A stretch of DNA of 64,000 bases from Sphaerolaimus hirsutus (GCA_964036195.1 OZ038459.1:2663206-2727205); one strand, 5' to 3'; shown: positions 23,883 through 36,700, counted from the stretch's first letter. The notes: a model not told the origin generated them from the letters alone. Made by a program: numbers and translations.

Positions 23883-24886
23883 CTGTATTTGCTTGAGTAA
23901 TTCCCCGTGAATGGGTTACCCCAACCCCCCCCCCCCCATTTGAGACCCATGCCAAGCTGATGTTGATGTGACATCCCCAAATTCATATGTTGTCCCATTG
24001 CACATTTAACCCAAATCCACAATAGGTTGCTTTTTCTCAAATCCTGAGAGGTTTCTCATAATCATCATTTCATATTGAAGAGAGCATGCAGAGTTATAAT
24101 TATGCCATAATTTATAAAATGTGTAATAAAATTATCAGTTAGCCATGGTCACTACTTTCCAAACCACCCTTTTAAATATAACAACACGCGTTTGTGCCCA
24201 TGTACATTCGATTTTCTACACTCCATTTTATTTATTCCCCCTTTGCGTGTGCACATGGGCGCCTGTTCTATATTATGCAAAGATTTCATTGGGTGAATTT
24301 AGTTTGTATTTGATCATCACAGACTTTGTTCAGTCAAGGTGTGGCCTATTAAAATGTGTTTGGATATATTTCGGAATTATTTGTGCCGTTTTGTTTACTG
24401 GAAGTATTTTGGGAAATGGTGTATTTTATTTGTATTTTATATTTTAAATAAGTATTTATTGGCCCTACACACACTAGTTTTCACCGTGACCGATGTGAAA
24501 ACTGAAATGGCCACATGGCCACATCCAGCCTACTCTTTTTGTATGCTATATGAGGGGGAGGATACTGTTGGGTATCCCCGCAATGGGCATCCCCATCTAT
24601 GTACCTATGGGCATCCCACTATGCAGGATACCCAAAACTTTCAATGTACCAATGGGAATCTTCAATGTACGGGTGGGTATCCTACCCCAAGGGTTTAACA
24701 ACCAGTAATAGGAGCTTGCACACAGGTTAGGCAGATCAAATTATAGGGAGTTAAAGTTCACGCAGCTGTTTAGGTGTAATCGATGCTAGCCAATCATTCA
24801 TATAAATATTCCAGATGTCAGAACCAGGGTTGGTAAAATCTTTATCTTGTTGCTTGTGGTTCAACCTGTTTATTCGCGGAGTTGTG

Positions 24887-25510
24887 GTGGTCCCAAGCCC
24901 TGTAAAGTGTCAAATTCCATTCATTCAGTCAGGGCCGTATCCAGGGGGGGGGGCGGGGGGGCTGCAGCCCCCCCCCTCCCGGGGTGAGACCAGAAAGTGA
25001 CCGCAAAATGCCACTTTTTCAATGTCAGCGTAAATTTTTTTTGCGCGCAAGCGCGCATTTTTCGCCAGACATCATGTATTATCGGCAGATTTGCTCCCTG
25101 TGGCCGAAATCATTATAAATATACTCAATTATGTGCTGTTTGCTGTATCTGTATGTATATTTACATACATATACAGCGTTCCATGGCGCTGGCGCCAACG
25201 CCAATGGCGCCATGGCGTTGCGCCTACTAGTGGCGCCAGCGCCATGGCGCCATTCCGCCACTCTGTATGTAAAATTTTAGGGGGGGCTGAGCCCCCCCCC
25301 CCCCCCCGCTCGCCGGCCTCCGTAAACAAGCAGCCCCCCCCGCTCAAAAATCCTGGATACGTCCCTGCATTCAGTCATTTTCAGTCAATTGTCATGACAA
25401 ATATAAATAAAAGTGGCAACTGTCAAGCAAAGTATATCCAAATCTTATGTTTTGTATCCAAATCTTGTTGTCGTTTTTGTATCCAAATCTTACATGAACA
25501 TTTGGATTAA
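24887..25510. mobile_element. Family A3 element split by hAT-2
   Basis: The left part GGTGGTCCCAAGCCCTGTAA is at 24890. The remainder, with TATCCAAATCTTATGTTTTG hairpin words, resumes after the hAT-2 target duplication at 25376. Confidence 0.65.
24930..25367. mobile_element. hAT-2 element
   Basis: Starts CAGGGCCGTATCCAGGGGGG and ends ATCCTGGATACGTCCCTG. The perfect target duplication CATTCAGT is at 24922-24929 and 25368-25375. The interior has ATGGCGCCATGGCG and G/C tracts. Confidence 0.9.
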
Positions 25511-25731
25511 AAAACGTATTTTTTACTTGTAAAACACACATCATAAAATTTCAATTGCCTAAAGTGACCTATGCTCACCTTTGACAAAACTTCATGGCTT
25601 TGATCAGTGTATGCTTTAATCCAGCACCTGTTACGTGTGCATTCCATAGGTGCACTAGTATTTTGCCATTGATGGACATTTTTTTTGGTGCAGTATAACA
25701 GACGCAGTGACATAGTGAAATAGACATGTAA

Positions 25732-25781
25732 TTGATCTCTATTTACTTACATGCACGCATGTGTAAGTAAATAGAGATCAA
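25732..25781. repeat. Near-perfect 50-bp hairpin
   Basis: TTGATCTCTATTTACTTACA pairs with TGTAAGTAAATAGAGATCAA across a short GCACGC centre. Confidence 0.9.
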
Positions 25782-25944
25782 TCAATCAAGTGTTGGGTGT
25801 GTGTTCTGGGATACCTAACGCGGCAAGCTTTTTAACAGGACTTGATACTTTACCTGTAAGGAATCTCTCATGTACAGATGGGAATCCTAATTGGGTTCCC
25901 TACTGTACAGATTCCCTATGCACAGATTCCCATCAGGAATCTGC

Positions 25945-26457
25945 CATATGAGGCATCTAGTTCCGAATGTCGGTAAAGACCAAAGTGTAAAAAAATGAGT
26001 TAAGTGCGGATCTGTGATAAGTGCACTTATTTATTCATGATAGCAAAAGAATTTTTTCAATATCTTATACCGTTCCCGAGATATATATATGCCGATTTTC
26101 AGAAAAAACAAAAAAAATCATCCGAAACAGGGTATCTCCACCCTCAAATTGGAAAAAATTCACTCGAAACAGGGTATCTCCAAAAAGAGCCACCAAAAAT
26201 TTCACTCGAAACAGGGTATCTCCACTGAATCTGCTGACCTGCTATCCATCAAATCATCATAACTCTAGCTATATACGCCGGCCGCAGGGTTTAAAATATG
26301 GAAAATGTAGACAATTCCATAAGCTTTTCAAAAAGTCTTGGGCAAGACTTGTCACTTTAAAGTTGCCCGCTCGGGCCAACTTTGAATTTTCAAATGCAAT
26401 TTTGGAAAAACCTAAAATGATGGAGATACCGACATTCGGAACTAGATGCCTCATATG
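25945..26457. mobile_element. CATATGAGGCATCTAG inverted-repeat element
   Basis: CATATGAGGCATCTAGTTCC pairs with GGAACTAGATGCCTCATATG; the arms continue through GAATGTCGGTA. Inside is a three-copy 42-bp tandem repeat. Confidence 0.82.
26121..26226. repeat. 42-bp tandem repeat, three copies
   Basis: CGAAACAGGGTATCTCCA occurs at 26123, 26165 and 26207, exactly 42 bases apart. Confidence 0.85.
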
Positions 26458-26608
26458 TGCTTTAGTTTTCAAAGTTTCAAAGTTTAACTTTCATTAATTT
26501 AAATACAAATTTAATTTAAAAAAAAATCATTCAACCGTGTTCATTAATTTGCATTTGAAAAAATTTCAGTTTTCACACGAAGTCACGGTGAAAACTAGTG
26601 TGTGTAGG

Positions 26609-28389
26609 CATATTAGATCATCTTTCCGGAGATATATGCTAGTGAAAAATGTCAAGGAAGGTGTTGTATTGGCGCCACACGCGCTAGATGTCAACTCAAT
26701 CCGTGTCAACTACATTTTAGTGAATTATGTGATTTCAACTTTCCTATCTTATAGAGCATAGTTAATTTTACGTCGTCATTTAATTTTCATTGTCTCTGAT
26801 AAGTGTGATGCTTAAAAGATTTTTTTGTGTTATTTAGTTGACATTGAGTTGACACGAATTTGCGATGTCAACTGGCCCACTGTGACAGTTTCCCAGACTC
26901 GGACAGCACAATTATTTTTCACACAAGTTGATAGTGAGTAAACAGCTAAAAATACCTTTTAAGCTGAAATATATTTTGATAAAATAAAACAATTTTACCC
27001 AAAATAAGCCAAAAGTGACAAAAAAAACTTCATGCACAGAAATTGATAGATGGACGATTTTTTTTAGTTTTGATGATGTTTGCAGGGTATTTATAGCCAA
27101 AAAATCACCCCTCTCATAACATTTCATCAACTGAACATCTCCAATATTTTTTCAATAGGTACAATTTATCGCTCACATGGGTGCTACTAGTTCATAAATA
27201 CGAATTTTTTGACCCATATAAAATAATAAAAATGTCAGTGTTTGAACAGCGATTCAACTGTTGCCATATGCCGCTATTCCGTTTCCATTTTTCATTGACA
27301 ATATTTCCATTTTCTACTCTTTTTACGCGCGCAATTTTATAGTCTCCACTTTTTTTCTACTCGCGGATAATCGATGTGGGAAATTTTATTATTCAATATA
27401 CAATATTATTCAATGTATTAGGTATTATTCATTTGACGGCGTCAATAGAAATTATGCATAGTGCGTAATTTGTGTTTTTGCCTTTAGAAAATGGCTGCTG
27501 ACTTCGTGTCGGTTAAAATTTTGTCGCTGGGAAGTTCTCAATTCTTCTTATGAAGAGTGTTTTTTTTTCTGACCCGAGCTTTGATTTTGCGAAACTGTTG
27601 CCAATTTCGAACCATTTTAAGTGCCCTGTAAAGTGACAAAGTGACACTGGAAAGTGGCTGGCTATATGAATTCGAACGTTTTTTTTCTGTTACGCGGTTT
27701 CCAACCATTTTAGTTAAGAGAGTTAGGAAATCTGGTGAAATTTAGTGTGGTTCGGACGATTTAAGATAGGATCTTTTTTAGTTTTGACTTTGAGTTATTA
27801 CTTTGCACAAAAAAACGTTTAAATTCATATTGCCACTTTCCAGTGTGCGCAGCCGCAGTAGGAAATTTTACGCAAAAATTCACATACCCAGCAAATTACT
27901 GTGTTGAAGTTTCAAAATGCGTCACAAACGATATTTTATGCGATCGTAAAACACTTTAGTTCACTTTATCAAATCAAAACATATACAATTGTGAAAGAAT
28001 TGCGTGCTAGGTATGCCTAATGTAAAAGATAGGACGCACAATCACAGGCCTCATTGTGCCCAATTCGTGTGTGTTTTTGCACACAATGCAGTCACTATTT
28101 ATTAGTACAAATGCCCTTTACAAACACGATCCACAATCTTGACAAACAGGGTTAGTAGATGGCAAAGTTGCTTCCCAAGAATGCAATTGCACATGTATAG
28201 GGGGTTGACTTGAGTTTTTAGGGGCTGAGTTTACAATTGAGGGTTGAGTTGATGGGTGTTTATAAATTAGGGTTGAGTTGACAGAAGTTTAAAAATAAGG
28301 GGCTGTTGACACAAGTTCACAAATTAGAGGCCGAGTTTATGGGAGTTGAGTTGATGGGTGTTTGCCAAATTAGGGGCTGAGTTTATGGG
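26609..28389. other. Unassigned stretch
   Basis: AT-rich. 26680-26890 has TCAACT/AGTTGA words of the CACTAGTTGACA type. From 28200 a loose GAGGCTGAGTTTATGGGAG motif repeats before the satellite starts. No gene seen. Confidence 0.4.
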
Positions 28390-31200
28390 AGTTAACAATA
28401 ACATTACCATAATCCTTAAGTGAGGCCCCCGGGGCTAAAAAATATAAATTGTGATATAATGCATTTGTGGGTTACTGATTACAATGATTTGAAATATGCA
28501 CTCCATTCTGACAGTACATTACAATAACCCTGAAATTGAACCCAAAATGGGGCCAAAACTTTCAAATTGTGAAATGATGCATTGTGGGTTTCTAATTGCA
28601 CTGATTTGATATATAATGCACTCCATTTTGACACTACATTACCATAACCCTGAAAATGAACCACTGGGGCCAAAAACTTTCAATTTGTGAAATGATGCAA
28701 TTTTGGGTTTCTGATTGCACTGATTTCAAATTTAGGTTTCTGATTGCACTGATTTGATATATGCACTCCATTGACACTACATTACCATAACCCGTTAATG
28801 AACCCATGGGGCCAAAAACTTTCAATTTGTGAAATGATGCAATTTTGGGTTTCTGATTGCACTGATTTCAAATTTAGGTTTCTGATTGCACTGATTTGAT
28901 ATATGCACTCCATTGACACTACATTACCATAACCCATTAATGAACCCATGGGGCCAAATACTTTCAATTTGAGAAATGATGCATTTTTGGGTTTCTGATT
29001 GCACTCATTTGAAATATGCACTTCATTTTGACACTACATTACCATAACCCTGAAAATGAACCACTGGGGCCAAAAACTTTCAATTTGTGAAATGATGCAT
29101 TTTTGGGTTTCTGATTGCACTGATTTCAAATTTGGGTTTCTGATTGCACTGATTTGATACATGCACTCCATTTTGACACTACATTACCATAACCCTCAAA
29201 ATGGACCCATGGGGTTAAATACTTTCAATTTGAGAAATGATGCATTTTCGGGTTTCTGATTGCACTCATTTGAAATATGCACTTCATTTTGACACTACAT
29301 AACCATAACCCTAAAATGAACCCCCTGGGCCAAAAACTTTCAAACCATAAAATGATGGATTTGTGGGTTTCTGAGTGTAGCGATTTCAAATATGCCCAGG
29401 GCTTAAAAAATTAGAAATTGTGAAATGATTCAATGTGGGTTTCTAATTGCACTGATTTGAAATATGCACTCTGTTTTGACACTACATAACCCTGAAAACT
29501 ACATAACCATAACCCTGAAAATGAACCTCTGGAGCCAAAAACTTTCAATTTGTGAAATCATTCATTTTTGGGTTTCTGATTGCACTGATTTCAAATTTGG
29601 GTCTCTGATTGCACCAATTTGATATATGCACTCCATTTTGACACTACATTACCATAACCCTAAAAATGAACCCATGGGGCCAAATACTTTCAATTTGAGA
29701 AATGATGCATTTTTGGGTTTCTGATAGCACTCATTTGAAATATGCACTTCATTTTGACACTACATTACCATAACCCTAAAATGAACCCCCTGGGCCAAAA
29801 ACTTTCAAACCATAAAATGATGGATTTGTGGGTTTCTGAGTGTAGCGATTTCAAATATGCCCAGGGCTTAAAAAATTAGAAATTGTGAAATGATTCAATG
29901 TGGGTTTCTAATTGCACTGATTTGAAATATGCACTCTGTTTTGACACTACATAACCCTGAAAACTACATAACCATAACCCTGAAAATGAAGCTCTGGAGC
30001 CAAAAACTTTCAATTTGTGAAATCATTCATTTTTGGGTTTCTGATTGCACTGATTTCAAATTTGGGTCTCTGATTGCACCAATTTGATATATGCACTCCA
30101 TTTTGACACTACATTACCATAACCCTAAAAATGAACCCATGGGGCCAAATACTTTCAATTTGAGAAATGATGCATTTTCGGGTTTCTGAAAGCACTCATT
30201 TGAAATATGCACTTCATTTTGACACTACATTACCATAACCCTAAAAATGAACCCCCTGGGCCAAAAACTTTCAAACCATAAAATGATGGATTTGTGGGTT
30301 TCTGAGTGTAGCAATTTCAAATATGCCCAGGGCTTAAAAAATTAGAAATTGTGAAATGATTTGATGTGGGTTTCTAATTGCACTGATTTGAAATATGCAA
30401 TCCATTTTGACACTACAAAACCCTGAAAACTACATAACCATAACCCTGAAAATGAACCTCTGGAGCCAAAAACTTTCAATTTGTGAAATCATAAATTTTC
30501 AGGTTTCTGATTTCACTCATTTGAAATATGCACTTCATTTTCACACTACATTACCATAACCATAAAAATGAACCCCCTAAGCCAAAAACTTTCAAATCAT
30601 AAAATGATGCATTTGTGGGTTTCTGATTGCAGCGATTTCAAATATGCACTCCATTTTGACACTACATTACTAAAACCCTGAAATTGAACCCCTAGACCCA
30701 AAAATTTCTTATTGTGAAATGATGCATTTTGCAGGTTTCTAATTGCACTGATTTGAAATGACTCAATTTCAACTCTACATTACTGTAAGCCTTTAATTGA
30801 ACCCATGGGGCTAATAAATTAGAAATTGTGAAATGATGCATTTGTGGCTTTTTGATTGCCTTGATTTGAAATATGCACTTCATTTTGACACTACATTACC
30901 ATAACCCTGAAAATGAACCCCCAGGGCCAAAAATTTTCAAATCATAAAATGATGTGTTTGTGGGTTTCTGATTGTAGCGATTTCAAATATGCACTCCATT
31001 TTGACACCACATTACTAAAACCCTGATAATGAACCCCTGGGCACAAAAACTTTCAATTTGTGAAATGATGCATTTGTGGGTTTTTTATTGCACTGATTTG
31101 AGATGTGCACTCCATTTCTACTCTACATTACCATAACTTTTTAAGTCTAACCCCTGGGGCTAAAAAATTGAAAATTGTGAATTGATGCATTTGTGGATTG
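28390..31200. repeat. Satellite array with higher-order period of about 465 bp
   Basis: Basic words are TTTCAATTTGTGAAATGATG, GGGTTTCTGATTGCACTGAT, ATATGCACTCCATTTTGACA and CTACATTACCATAACCCTGA in constant order. The marker CAAACCATAAAATGATGG recurs at 29341, 29806 and 30272, giving periods of 465 and 466. The long frames across it are repeat artefacts. Confidence 0.92.
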
Positions 31201-31289
31201 ATGATAGTGATTTTTTGAAATATTCATACCATTTTCCAAATTAGGGGCTGAGTTTACAGGAGTTTCCAAACTAGGGGCTGTGTTTACAG

Positions 31290-33060
31290 GATTTAGAGGG
31301 GGTCCCCATGGGGTGCCATTTTTGGGGGGTCTCCAGGGGGTGCCATTTTCTGGAGGTACATATGGGGGTGCCATTTCAAGGGGGTCCACATGGGATGCCA
31401 TTTTTTGGGTGGTCCCCAGGGGTGCCATTTTTTGGTGGTCCTCAGGGGGGTGCTATATTTTTTTTGCAGGGGGGGGGGGTCCATATGGGGTGCCATTTTG
31501 AGGGGGGGTCCCCAGGGGGTGCCATTTTTGGACAGTCCCCAGGGGGAGCCAACTTTGGGTGGGTCCCCAGGGGGTGCCATTTTTGTGGGGGTTCCTAGGG
31601 GGTGCCATGTTTGGGGGGTCCCCAGGGGGTGCTATTTTTGGGGGGTCCCAAGGGGGTGCCATTTTTAGGGGGTCCCTAAGGGGTGCCATTTTCTGGTGGT
31701 CCTCAGGGGGTGCCATATTTGTGGGGCCCTAGGGGGTCCCATTTTTGGGCGGTTCCCAGGGGGTGCCACTTTTGGGGGGTTCCCCAGGGGGTGCCATTTG
31801 GAGGGGGGTCCCCATTGGGGTGTCAGTTTTTGCAAGCCTCTGAGAAGTGGGTACCTAAAGCAGGATTCTCTCCAACCTTCAGTTGGGTTTTGTAGAGTCA
31901 CCAGGGGGAGCCAACTTTGGGTGGGTCCCCAGGGGGTGCCATTTTTGTGGGGGTTCCTAGGGGGTGCCATGTTTGGGGGGTCCCCAGGGGTGCTATTTTT
32001 GGGGGGTCCCTAAGGGGTGCCATTTTTGGGGGGTCCCTAAGGGGTGCCATTTTTTGCTGGTCTTCAGGGGGTGCCATATTTGTGGGGCCCTAGGGGGTCC
32101 CATTTTTGGGCGGTTCCCAGGGGGTGTCACTTTTGGGAGGTTCCCCAGGGGGTGCCATTTGGAGGGGGGTCCCCATTGGGGTGTCAGTTTTTGCAAGCCT
32201 CTGAGTAGTGGGTACCTATAGCAGGATTCTCTCCAACCTTCAGTTGGGTTTTGTGGTTCTCTACAATTTATACCACAAGGATTTACAAACACAAAAAGAA
32301 CAGCAAAGCACAAATGTAACCAATTGAAGATTACAACAAAGTTTGACACCTTGCAAAAACCACACTATCATATCACAAAACCTATACCACACAGAATGCA
32401 CAGGGTTCCCAGGGGGTGCCACTTTTGGGAGGTTCCCCAGGGGGTGCCATTTGGAGGGGGGTCCCCATTGGGGTGTCAGTTTTTGCAAGCCTCTGAGTAG
32501 TGGGTACCTATAGCAGGATTCTCTCCAACCTTCAGTTGGGTTTTGTGGTTCTCTACAATTTATACCACAAGGATTTACAAACACAAAAAGAACAGCAAAG
32601 CACAATTGTAACCAATTGAAGATTACAACAAAGTTTGACACCTTGCAAAAACCACACTATCATATCACAAAACCTATACCACACAGAATGCACAGGGTCC
32701 CCAGGGGGGTGCCATTTTTGGAGAGTCCCCAGGGGGAGCCAACTTTGGGTGGGTCCCCAGGGGGTGCCATTTTTGTGGGGGTTCCTAGGGGGTGCCATGT
32801 TTGGGGGGTCCCCAGGGGGTGCTATTTTTATGGGGTCCCAAGGGGGTGCCATTTTTGGGGGGGCCCTAAGGGGTGCCATTTTCTGGTGGTCCTCAGGGGG
32901 TGCCATATTTGTGGGGCCCTAGGGGGTCCCATTTTTGGGCGGTTCCCAGGGGGTGCCACTTTTGGGAGGTTCCCCAGGGGGTGCCATTTGGAGGGGGGTC
33001 CCCATTGGGGTGTCAGTTTTTGCAAGCCTCTGAGTAGTGGGTACCTATAGCAGGATTCTC
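31290..33060. repeat. G-rich minisatellite (GGGTGCCATTTTTGGGGGGT)
   Basis: About 28-bp units of GGTCCCCAGGGGGTGCCATT with variants. It is interrupted by a longer module (GTGTCAGTTTTTGCAAGCCT, then CTCTCCAACCTTCAGTTGGG) ending at about 31890, 32250, 32550 and 33080, and by a spacer (ACCACAAGGATTTACAAACA to CACACAGAATGCACAGGGT) at 32255, 32555 and 33080. Confidence 0.9.
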
Positions 33061-33706
33061 TCCAACCTTCAGTTTGGTTTTGTGGTTCTCTACAATTTAT
33101 ACCACAAGGATTTACAAACACAAAAAGAACAGCAAAGCACAAATGTAACCAATTGAAGATTACAACAAAGTTTGACACCTTGCAAGAACCACACTATCAT
33201 ATCACAAAACCTATACCACACAGATTGCACACTGCACACCATCATACCAAATCGCAAACTGTCTACATTTTACTACCGAGTTTCATGCCCAACCATTTTA
33301 CAGAAGTTTACAAAAATCCATTCCAAAACATTGCATCTTTGGTATTGGTCTTGTTATTGTTGGTAGATTACATACCGCATTTCAAAACACATGCCTAGCA
33401 TGTGGGCAAACTTAACTAAAGTATCATATTTTCTCCAATGGTATTAATTGTAGAGAACCACAAAACCCGACCGAAGGTCGGAGAGAATCCTGCTAGTCTT
33501 TTACAGTTTGCTAATATTTGTCACTTTACGCTGCACTTAAAAAAACTTAAATCACACCGCGTCCCCGTTTCTCTAAAAACCACCATTCACAAACCAAAAA
33601 CATCACATTTCCCCTCGCAGACGACACATCTAAACAAATCTACAGTCAAATTGAATCAATTTAAATTCACTCTGCAACCTCCCACTTTATAACCCCCGTT
33701 GGCAAG
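33061..33706 (+). promoter_or_regulatory. Upstream flank of the FAM43-like gene
   Basis: Contains the last spacer copy and, at 33449-33497, the CTCTACAATT/ACCTTCAG module in inverted orientation (GTAGAGAACCACAAAACCCG), so an inverted repeat of more than 350 bp span precedes exon 1. No promoter element could be assigned. Confidence 0.4.
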
Positions 33707-33749
33707 ATGCCATCTCTACCGCTGCCCAGCACTTCATCAGCTTTGTCAG
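33707..33749 (+). CDS. FAM43: FAM43-like exon 1 (start codon)
   Basis: The first exon encodes MPSLPLPSTSSALS plus the first base of a glycine codon, and ends at TCAG|GTGACA (phase 1). It was chosen because its phase joins exactly to the next acceptor (CCCCAG at 34169-34174), giving a split GGC codon, and because it opens with an ATG. There is no independent homology in this serine/proline-rich leader. An alternative would be translation from the ATG at 34219 inside exon 2, which would still leave the PTB domain intact. Confidence 0.6.
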
Positions 33750-36700
33750 GTGACACTTTTTAAAGTGGAGAAGTAAAAAGTTTATTTAGAAGTGGAAAGT
33801 GAAAAGTTAGAAGAAATGTGAATTTAGAAGATGTTAAAATTGAAGAGAAAAGTAAATTTATAAGTGAAAAGTGGAATGGCGAGTAAGAAGTTAGAAGAAA
33901 ATTAAATTTATTAGTGAGAAGTTGAAATAGGTAAGCAAGTTAACAAAAGTGTGAAGTGAAATTGCAACCAAATTCACAAGTGTGAAGTGAGATAGAAAAC
34001 AGCAAGAAAAAGTGAACTGGACACTTGTCTCTCAACTTTTTTAGCCTCAACTTAACTCGTCACTTCCCACCTCCAAATTCACCCTCCCTTCCAACTTCTC
34101 ACTGTCACATCTCACTAAAAACCCAAATAACCCCCCCCCCCCCAAAAAAAAAACAACAACCCCCCTAACCCCAGGCCTCCTATCATGGCCCTTCAATAGA
34201 GCCAAGCGCCGCAGGGGCATGTACGTAGTGAACGAGGCCAACCCCAGTTATCAGTGCGTTTACCTGGGCAATGTGGTCACTGTACTTGCGAAGGGGGACG
34301 ATTGCGTGGAGAAACCGTTGGCGCTCATTTGGAAGGCTTATCAGGTGGGTGGGGGGTCTCCAATGGGGGTTGGGGAGGGGGTACCCCCAAATCGAGCAGC
34401 TATCTGGCTATTTGTCCAGGAGGCAACTTTTTTGGCTACTATCCTCTGAACCCTGAATAGAGCAAAATTTTTAGAAATTGGCGCTTTTTAGTGAAAATTG
34501 GAGGAAAATCGCCAAAATTTACTTCAGACAAAAAGTAGCCCAAACTTTTCGTCTCGGATTACATGATAAATATCATAGCTGGAGCATTTCAGGGGATTTG
34601 GGGGGGGGGAGGAGTGGGCCATTTAATATCGCCCACCTAAATAGAAAAACCTACCCACGCAAAAATGTCAACTCGAAATCGCAGGCGCGTTCTCGGGCCG
34701 ACATGCGAATGCGGCTGACGATCACCAGACAGGGTCTCAAAGCGGAAACCGACGCCCAAGGCCTCACAGAATACTGGGCGGACAGGTGCCAGTCTCAGAC
34801 CCTGTAAAATGCCGTGTAAAGTGTCAAACGTCAGGGAAAGTGTGAAAAGTCATTTAAAATGCCCGGTAAAATGGCAAACGTACGTTTGCCATTTTACCGG
34901 GCATTTTACGTGACTTTTGACACTTTGCATGTCTTTTGACATTTTACAGGGCATTTTACAGGTTCTGGGACTGCCCCCAGGATCACCTACTGCGTGGCTC
35001 CGCCCACTTACCCGAAACTATTCAGTTGGGTTTATAAACACGAGGGGCGCAAAATGCGTCCCGAATTACGTTGCCACGCCGTTTTGCTGCGTCGATCGGC
35101 CGACCCGTCGATTTTGTCCGTAAAATTGGTCGATTATTTGCAGTCGGCATTGGCGGAATATCGCAGAGAAAAGGTGGCCAGAGAGAAGACTAGATTGGTG
35201 GGCACTTTGGTGGGCGACGGGTCGCTGCCTAGGTGAGTTCCGGGTACCCGGTTTCAAGGGTTTTGGTTTCGGGGTTTTTTTGTTGCGGGATTTGATTGTT
35301 TTTGGCTTTTCCCGATCTAGCAGAATCAATTCGAGTATTTACGGTTACATTTGTGTATGCGCTTTAATAGGCAAAAATAGGCGATCCACTGTACAGTGGC
35401 TGAAACCACTGAAATGTGTTAAAACTCGTTTGAATAGATTTTAGAGACAGACTATTGTTTTTGTCGTCTGGTGTGGAAATTGTTGTTGTTTTTTGTCTGA
35501 ATTTTTAACATCATTCCTTTTTATTCATTGTAAACATGAACGACGCTGTATGGACGGTAAAATAATAAAATCTGCAATGATTCAAAGCACACATGGCATG
35601 CGTATATGCATTTATTTATATACACCGTGATTACATTCCATGTAACTTGTATTTATTTGTATAAATGCTGTCGCTGTAACTGAATATTCAATTCATTCGC
35701 CCCATCAAGGGGGCTGTTCAAAAAGGGCTCTATTTTCCCTCGCTCTCAAGTTACATTAAATGACATTTTTATCACAATCCAAAAACGAATCCCACTAAAA
35801 TCTAAAAAAAATTCTAAAAAACTGTACAGACGCCGTGACGCGCTCAGTACTGGTGCCCGTCATTTCCGCCGGCCGGTAAGTAGGAGCAAATCGGCGCCGA
35901 AATTGGGCAGCATTAATGAGGATAAAGAGGCCGAAGAGGTTCGTTTTTGGATGGGTTTTTCAAATTTTGATTGTTTTTAGAATGATGTTTTTAAAATTAG
36001 ACCAGTTAGATAGGCGATTTTGTTATTTAAAACCGTTTTTACCTTTGGGTTGTGGTGTGGCTCTACGCACTAGTTTACGCCCATAATTTTCGTGACTAAT
36101 AAATCCATGGGCCTCCAATGGGAATATCCCGAAATCGGTTGGATATCTATTTATTTAAAACAAATTTTAAACGATTTTGCCCCAATTTTGACTCAAGATT
36201 CTGTTATCTTTCACCTTCAGAATAGCTATTTTTCTCTATATATGTCCCCATTTTAGCCAATGTTTACGTATAACTAGCTATTTTATCCCATTTCTAGCGA
36301 TTTTATATCCTTTTCTGCTTGTACACCTGTAAAAAGCCTCTTTATTGCTCCATACTGCAACGTTCTTAATCACTTATTGTATTGCGTAATTTGAATTTAT
36401 TTTTTCGTAAAATATTCCATCGTTTGTAGCATTCTGTACACAATTTTTTCCCACGTCCGGGTTTTCTTGTGTAAACTTGCACCCAGATAGGTTTTTTTGG
36501 CCAAAACGTCACAATGTTTGCTCTGATGTTCAATTTTTCCGTAAAGTTACCTAGCTGCGGTTTGTGAATATTTTTGCCGAAAAAGCGTATTTTTGTCTCC
36601 AGATTTTGCTAACGGTCACGTTCCACTGGCAACTTTTTGAACCTGGAATGTAAATATGTCCCTAAAAACTCCCAAATCTGGATGGAGAATTGTGTGAGGG

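Larger units (their letters stand above)
24465..26608. mobile_element. Large element with CACTAGTTTTCACCGTGAC ends
   Basis: CCTACACACACTAGTTTTCA pairs with TGAAAACTAGTGTGTGTAGG, and the arms extend through CCGTGAC. Inside are a family A copy split by hAT-2, a hairpin, and the ATGAGGCATCTAG element. Confidence 0.75.

Noticed and set aside
24145-24447. 100-codon hydrophobic frame resembling a membrane protein
   Set aside because: AT-rich sequence yields Phe/Leu/Tyr-rich frames by chance, and no motif or exon structure supports it.
26021-26497. 158-codon frame with NRVSP repeats
   Set aside because: It spans the 42-bp tandem repeat within an inverted-repeat element; repeat artefact.
28390-31200. 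CRISPR-like regular repeats
   Set aside because: The units are contiguous satellite modules without unique spacers, and the genome is eukaryotic.
31290-33060. Long reading frames on both strands with GGP/WHP-type repeats
   Set aside because: They are translations of the 28-bp minisatellite; frames stay open only because the unit lacks stops.
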